NCBI GenBank assembly: GCA_905215625.1
Contig: CAJMQQ010000009.1
Location: 1-61,618 of the forward strand
Reading direction: 5' to 3'
Source: an uncultured bacterium
Lineage (GTDB): Bacteria; Bacillota; Clostridia; Lachnospirales; Lachnospiraceae
DNA length: 61,618 nucleotides
Shown: piece after piece, positions 59,849 to 61,618 of the stretch
How positions within the stretch are numbered: the first letter of the stretch is position 1
How the letters are laid out: every line of letters starts with the position of its first letter
Notes under the pieces: generated by a model
Databases searched by the model: none
What the model saw: the letters and a program-made list of their open reading frames with translations, nothing else
Told to the model about the DNA's origin: nothing
Made by a program: the position numbers and the translations under genes

Positions 59849-60342
59849 TTGTTTTCCTCCTCACAGTCATTTGTTTTGGAAAAGATGATTCCGGCCAGCA
59901 TACCCGTCTGTACGACAGTGATAATGGCAAAGCTTAATGTAATGGCAAAATAAGGAATCAGCATTGGAATCCGCAGGCCCGGAGACATCTGATGAGACAC
60001 GTTCTGCATCCATAAAAGCTTAAAGGAAGTCACAAAGACTGTGGCAGAAAACAGAACTACGACTAATTTTGCAAGAATCTGTACTGCTTTTTTTGTCCGT
60101 CCTTTTAACTTGTCAGTAAGAGCCGTAATGGAAATCTGGGTGCCGTCTCTTAAGCCGGCTTCTGCCGCAATCAGCGCCATATACACCATACAATATCTGG
60201 CAAGTTCTTCAAACCAGGAGATTCCCAGATGGAAGAGATTCCGGTTTAACACCTGGGCGAAAGAAGCCAGCACCATAACGACAAAGGTTCCTATCAAAAT
60301 TCCGTCTTCTGCCTTTTGCAGATATTGAAGCAACTTTTTCAT
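59845..60342 (-). CDS. dctQ: TRAP transporter small permease (DctQ)
   Basis: A 165-residue four-helix membrane protein with the DctQ signature NLFHLGISWFEELARYCMVYMALIAAEAGLRDGTQISI. It pairs with DctM. The gene is 11 bases after dctP, with GGGAGGATATT before the ATG. Confidence 0.93.
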   Translation of the reverse strand: MKKLLQYLQKAEDGILIGTFVVMVLASFAQVLNRNLFHLGISWFEELARYCMVYMALIAAEAGLRDGTQISITALTDKLKGRTKKAVQILAKLVVVLFSATVFVTSFKLLWMQNVSHQMSPGLRIPMLIPYFAITLSFAIITVVQTGMLAGIIFSKTNDCEEENK

Positions 60343-60353
60343 AATATCCTCCC

Positions 60354-61361
60354 CTATTGATTATTTTTATCAGCCTCAATGGCATCCAGCCATTCCTTCG
60401 GCATCTGCGCCCGATAAGGCTCGATTGCCGGAAGCACCTTTGCTTTTAACGCTTCCCTGTCAATCTCATAAAACTGTACGCCTAATTCTTTTAATTTCTT
60501 TTCTGCCTCTGCATTGGCTTCTGCCAGAAGCTGTCTCTGGGTGTTGCAGCCCCGTTTTACCGCTTCCTCAACAACAGGCTTTAACTCATCCGGAATCTTG
60601 TTCCATGCCCGCTCGGAAAATCCAACTCCCATAAATACGAACAGGTGATTAGTATAGGTAATGTTTTTCGTTACTTCGTAAAACTTATTGGCCAATACGT
60701 CTGAAATGGCATTTTCTGCTGCGTCAATGGTCTTTTGCTGAAGGCCGGTAAATACGTCTCCGGATGCCATTGGAGTCGCCATAGCTCCCAGCGCATTAAA
60801 GAGTTCCATATGAAGGCTGTTTTCCATGGTACGGATTTTCAGACCTTCAAAATCGTCTAACGTCTGAACCGGACGATTGGAGAATACATTCCGGTAACCA
60901 GACTCAATCCATCCTGCAATGTGAATGCCCTGCTCTTCGGCCTTTTCGGCAATCAGTTCTCCAAGTTTTCCGTCAATTACACGATGAGCCTGATCCACGT
61001 TGTCAAACAGGAATGGTTGATCCAATACGGACATTTCCGGAATAAAAGAACTCATAACCGCATTTGCAGCATAAAACAAATCAATGGAACCTAATTGGGC
61101 TCCTTCATATAAATCTCTCTCATTTCCCAACTGTCCGCTTGGATAAATGGTAATCTCTACTTTTCCGTCTGTGGCCTTATAGACTTCGTCAGCAATGGCT
61201 TTACATCCAAAATAATAATTAGTTGTGTCAGAATTGACGATTCCAAACTTCAGATGAATGGTTTCCTCTTCCTTTACGGCAGTTCCTCTGGCACTGCATC
61301 CGGAAAGAACCGCTGTAAGTACAACAGCCGATAAAAATTTCGCCTTCCACTTCTTTCTCAT
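60354..61361 (-). CDS. dctP: TRAP transporter substrate-binding lipoprotein (DctP)
   Basis: A 335-residue binding protein. The N-terminus is a lipoprotein signal with lipobox LSGC (Cys22). The mature part follows the DctP fold: ADEVYKATDGKVEITIYPSGQLGNERDLYEGAQLGSIDL, then DFEGLKIRTMENSLHMELFNALGA, where the arginine of the KIR motif normally binds the substrate carboxylate, and AENAISDVLANKFYEVTKNITYTNH. It is the first gene of a dctPQM-kduD-like operon with its own promoter and a palindromic operator. The ligand is probably a sugar acid by context. Confidence 0.94.
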   Translation of the reverse strand: MRKKWKAKFLSAVVLTAVLSGCSARGTAVKEEETIHLKFGIVNSDTTNYYFGCKAIADEVYKATDGKVEITIYPSGQLGNERDLYEGAQLGSIDLFYAANAVMSSFIPEMSVLDQPFLFDNVDQAHRVIDGKLGELIAEKAEEQGIHIAGWIESGYRNVFSNRPVQTLDDFEGLKIRTMENSLHMELFNALGAMATPMASGDVFTGLQQKTIDAAENAISDVLANKFYEVTKNITYTNHLFVFMGVGFSERAWNKIPDELKPVVEEAVKRGCNTQRQLLAEANAEAEKKLKELGVQFYEIDREALKAKVLPAIEPYRAQMPKEWLDAIEADKNNQ

Positions 61362-61423
61362 AGTCCTCTCTCCTCTTTTGCTTTAAAATCTTTTGATTAT
61401 GTTAGGTAATGCTTGCTGTAAGT

Positions 61424-61439
61424 CGTATGTCGTCATACG
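61424..61439. promoter_or_regulatory. Palindromic operator candidate of the TRAP operon
   Basis: CGTATG-TCGT-CATACG, a perfect 6+6 palindrome about 18 bases downstream of the -10, a place where a repressor would block elongation. The GTATG-N-CATAC pattern resembles operators of FadR-type GntR regulators of sugar-acid genes. The regulator itself is not in the window. Confidence 0.65.
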
Positions 61440-61456
61440 TCGTCTGTGATGAAATC

Positions 61457-61485
61457 ATCATATAACTTTTACCATCATCTGTCAA
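61457..61485 (-). promoter_or_regulatory. Predicted promoter of the dctPQM operon
   Basis: On the minus strand TTGACA (61480-61485), 17-base spacer, TATGAT (61457-61462). Confidence 0.85.
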
Positions 61486-61571
61486 TACTCTCTATTACTT
61501 TCAGCTATTTACACAATTTACTCTATTAAAACTATACAGAACGCACAAATTCCCATTTATTTCGGTTGTAC

Positions 61572-61591
61572 ACTTTACTTGGGGGTAAAGT
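61572..61591. repeat. Short inverted repeat at the window end
   Basis: ACTTTAC (61572-61578) with GTAAAGT (61585-61591). The stretch 61486-61618 is AT-rich and has no gene; this repeat could be another operator or part of a neighbouring promoter beyond the window. Confidence 0.4.
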
Positions 61592-61618
61592 AAAAAACAA
61601 ATAGGCATAGAGATTCAA

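Noticed and set aside
1..61618. CRISPR arrays, tRNA and rRNA genes
   Set aside because: No regularly spaced direct repeats, no cloverleaf with CCA-type ends and no rRNA core sequence were noticed on reading both strands.

Overview
The window looks like chromosome of a low-to-mid GC, Gram-positive, anaerobic Clostridia, most likely a gut member of the Lachnospiraceae. The basis is gene content and order: a miaB-mutS-mutL-miaA-ynbB run, a mreCD-mrdA-minCDE-rodA-mgsA run, a yggS-sepF-ylmH run, and a rplU-prp-rpmA-obg run with an L27 that carries a cleavable leader. Gram-positive SOS boxes, no outer-membrane genes and consensus AGGAGG ribosome sites agree with this. The genus is not claimed. No rRNA, tRNA, CRISPR array, insertion sequence or prophage was seen, and no gene-free stretch exceeds 300 bases.

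Bases 1-7480 (+) hold the end of a pectin-type carbohydrate operon: an ABC sugar permease (partial), a GH105 unsaturated uronyl hydrolase, a 222-residue protein that I read as a tandem L-rhamnose-mutarotase-like fold, a GH28 pectinase, a GH112 phosphorylase and an SGNH/CE12-type acetylesterase with an SLH-like tail. Together they suggest intracellular dismantling of rhamnogalacturonan I fragments, including phosphorolysis of galactosyl-rhamnose. Bases 57744-61361 (-) carry a KduD-like dehydrogenase and a TRAP transporter, probably for a uronate or related acid.

Bases 7537-38562 (+) are housekeeping: tRNA modification (miaB, miaA), an L,D-transpeptidase, mismatch repair (mutS, mutL, each with a sliding-clamp-like motif), radC, cell elongation and septum placement (mreC, mreD, mrdA, minCDE, rodA; mreB is absent between radC and mreC), mgsA and a D,D-carboxypeptidase. 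A division cluster follows (HlyD-like protein, yggS, sepF, ylmH) that also carries aroB, lspA and rluD. Then come a cytidylate-kinase-like gene, a secreted NlpC/P60 enzyme and an LCP protein.

Bases 38592-44224 (-) form an accessory operon: a TctCBA tripartite tricarboxylate-type transporter, a cytoplasmic sulfatase and a GntR/LacI-type regulator. This points to uptake and desulfation of an unknown sulfated organic acid. Bases 44504-47887 hold ttcA, a Xer-type recombinase, a PH-domain protein and a divergent yneA/lexA pair with four SOS boxes.

Bases 48023-56446 (-) are the conserved radical SAM-DUF2344-rng-rplU-prp-rpmA-obg-yhbY-nadD-yqeK-rsfS block. A 153-bp palindromic element (19-bp perfect terminal inverted repeats, 13-bp inner hairpin) spans the 3' end of rng and supplies its last 14 codons. 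A class II Fic gene (56615-57661) follows, with five TAAGGG half-sites around its promoter. The items most worth checking are the rhamnose-mutarotase-like tandem protein beside GH112, the palindromic element in rng, the sulfatase-TTT operon and the Fic operator array.
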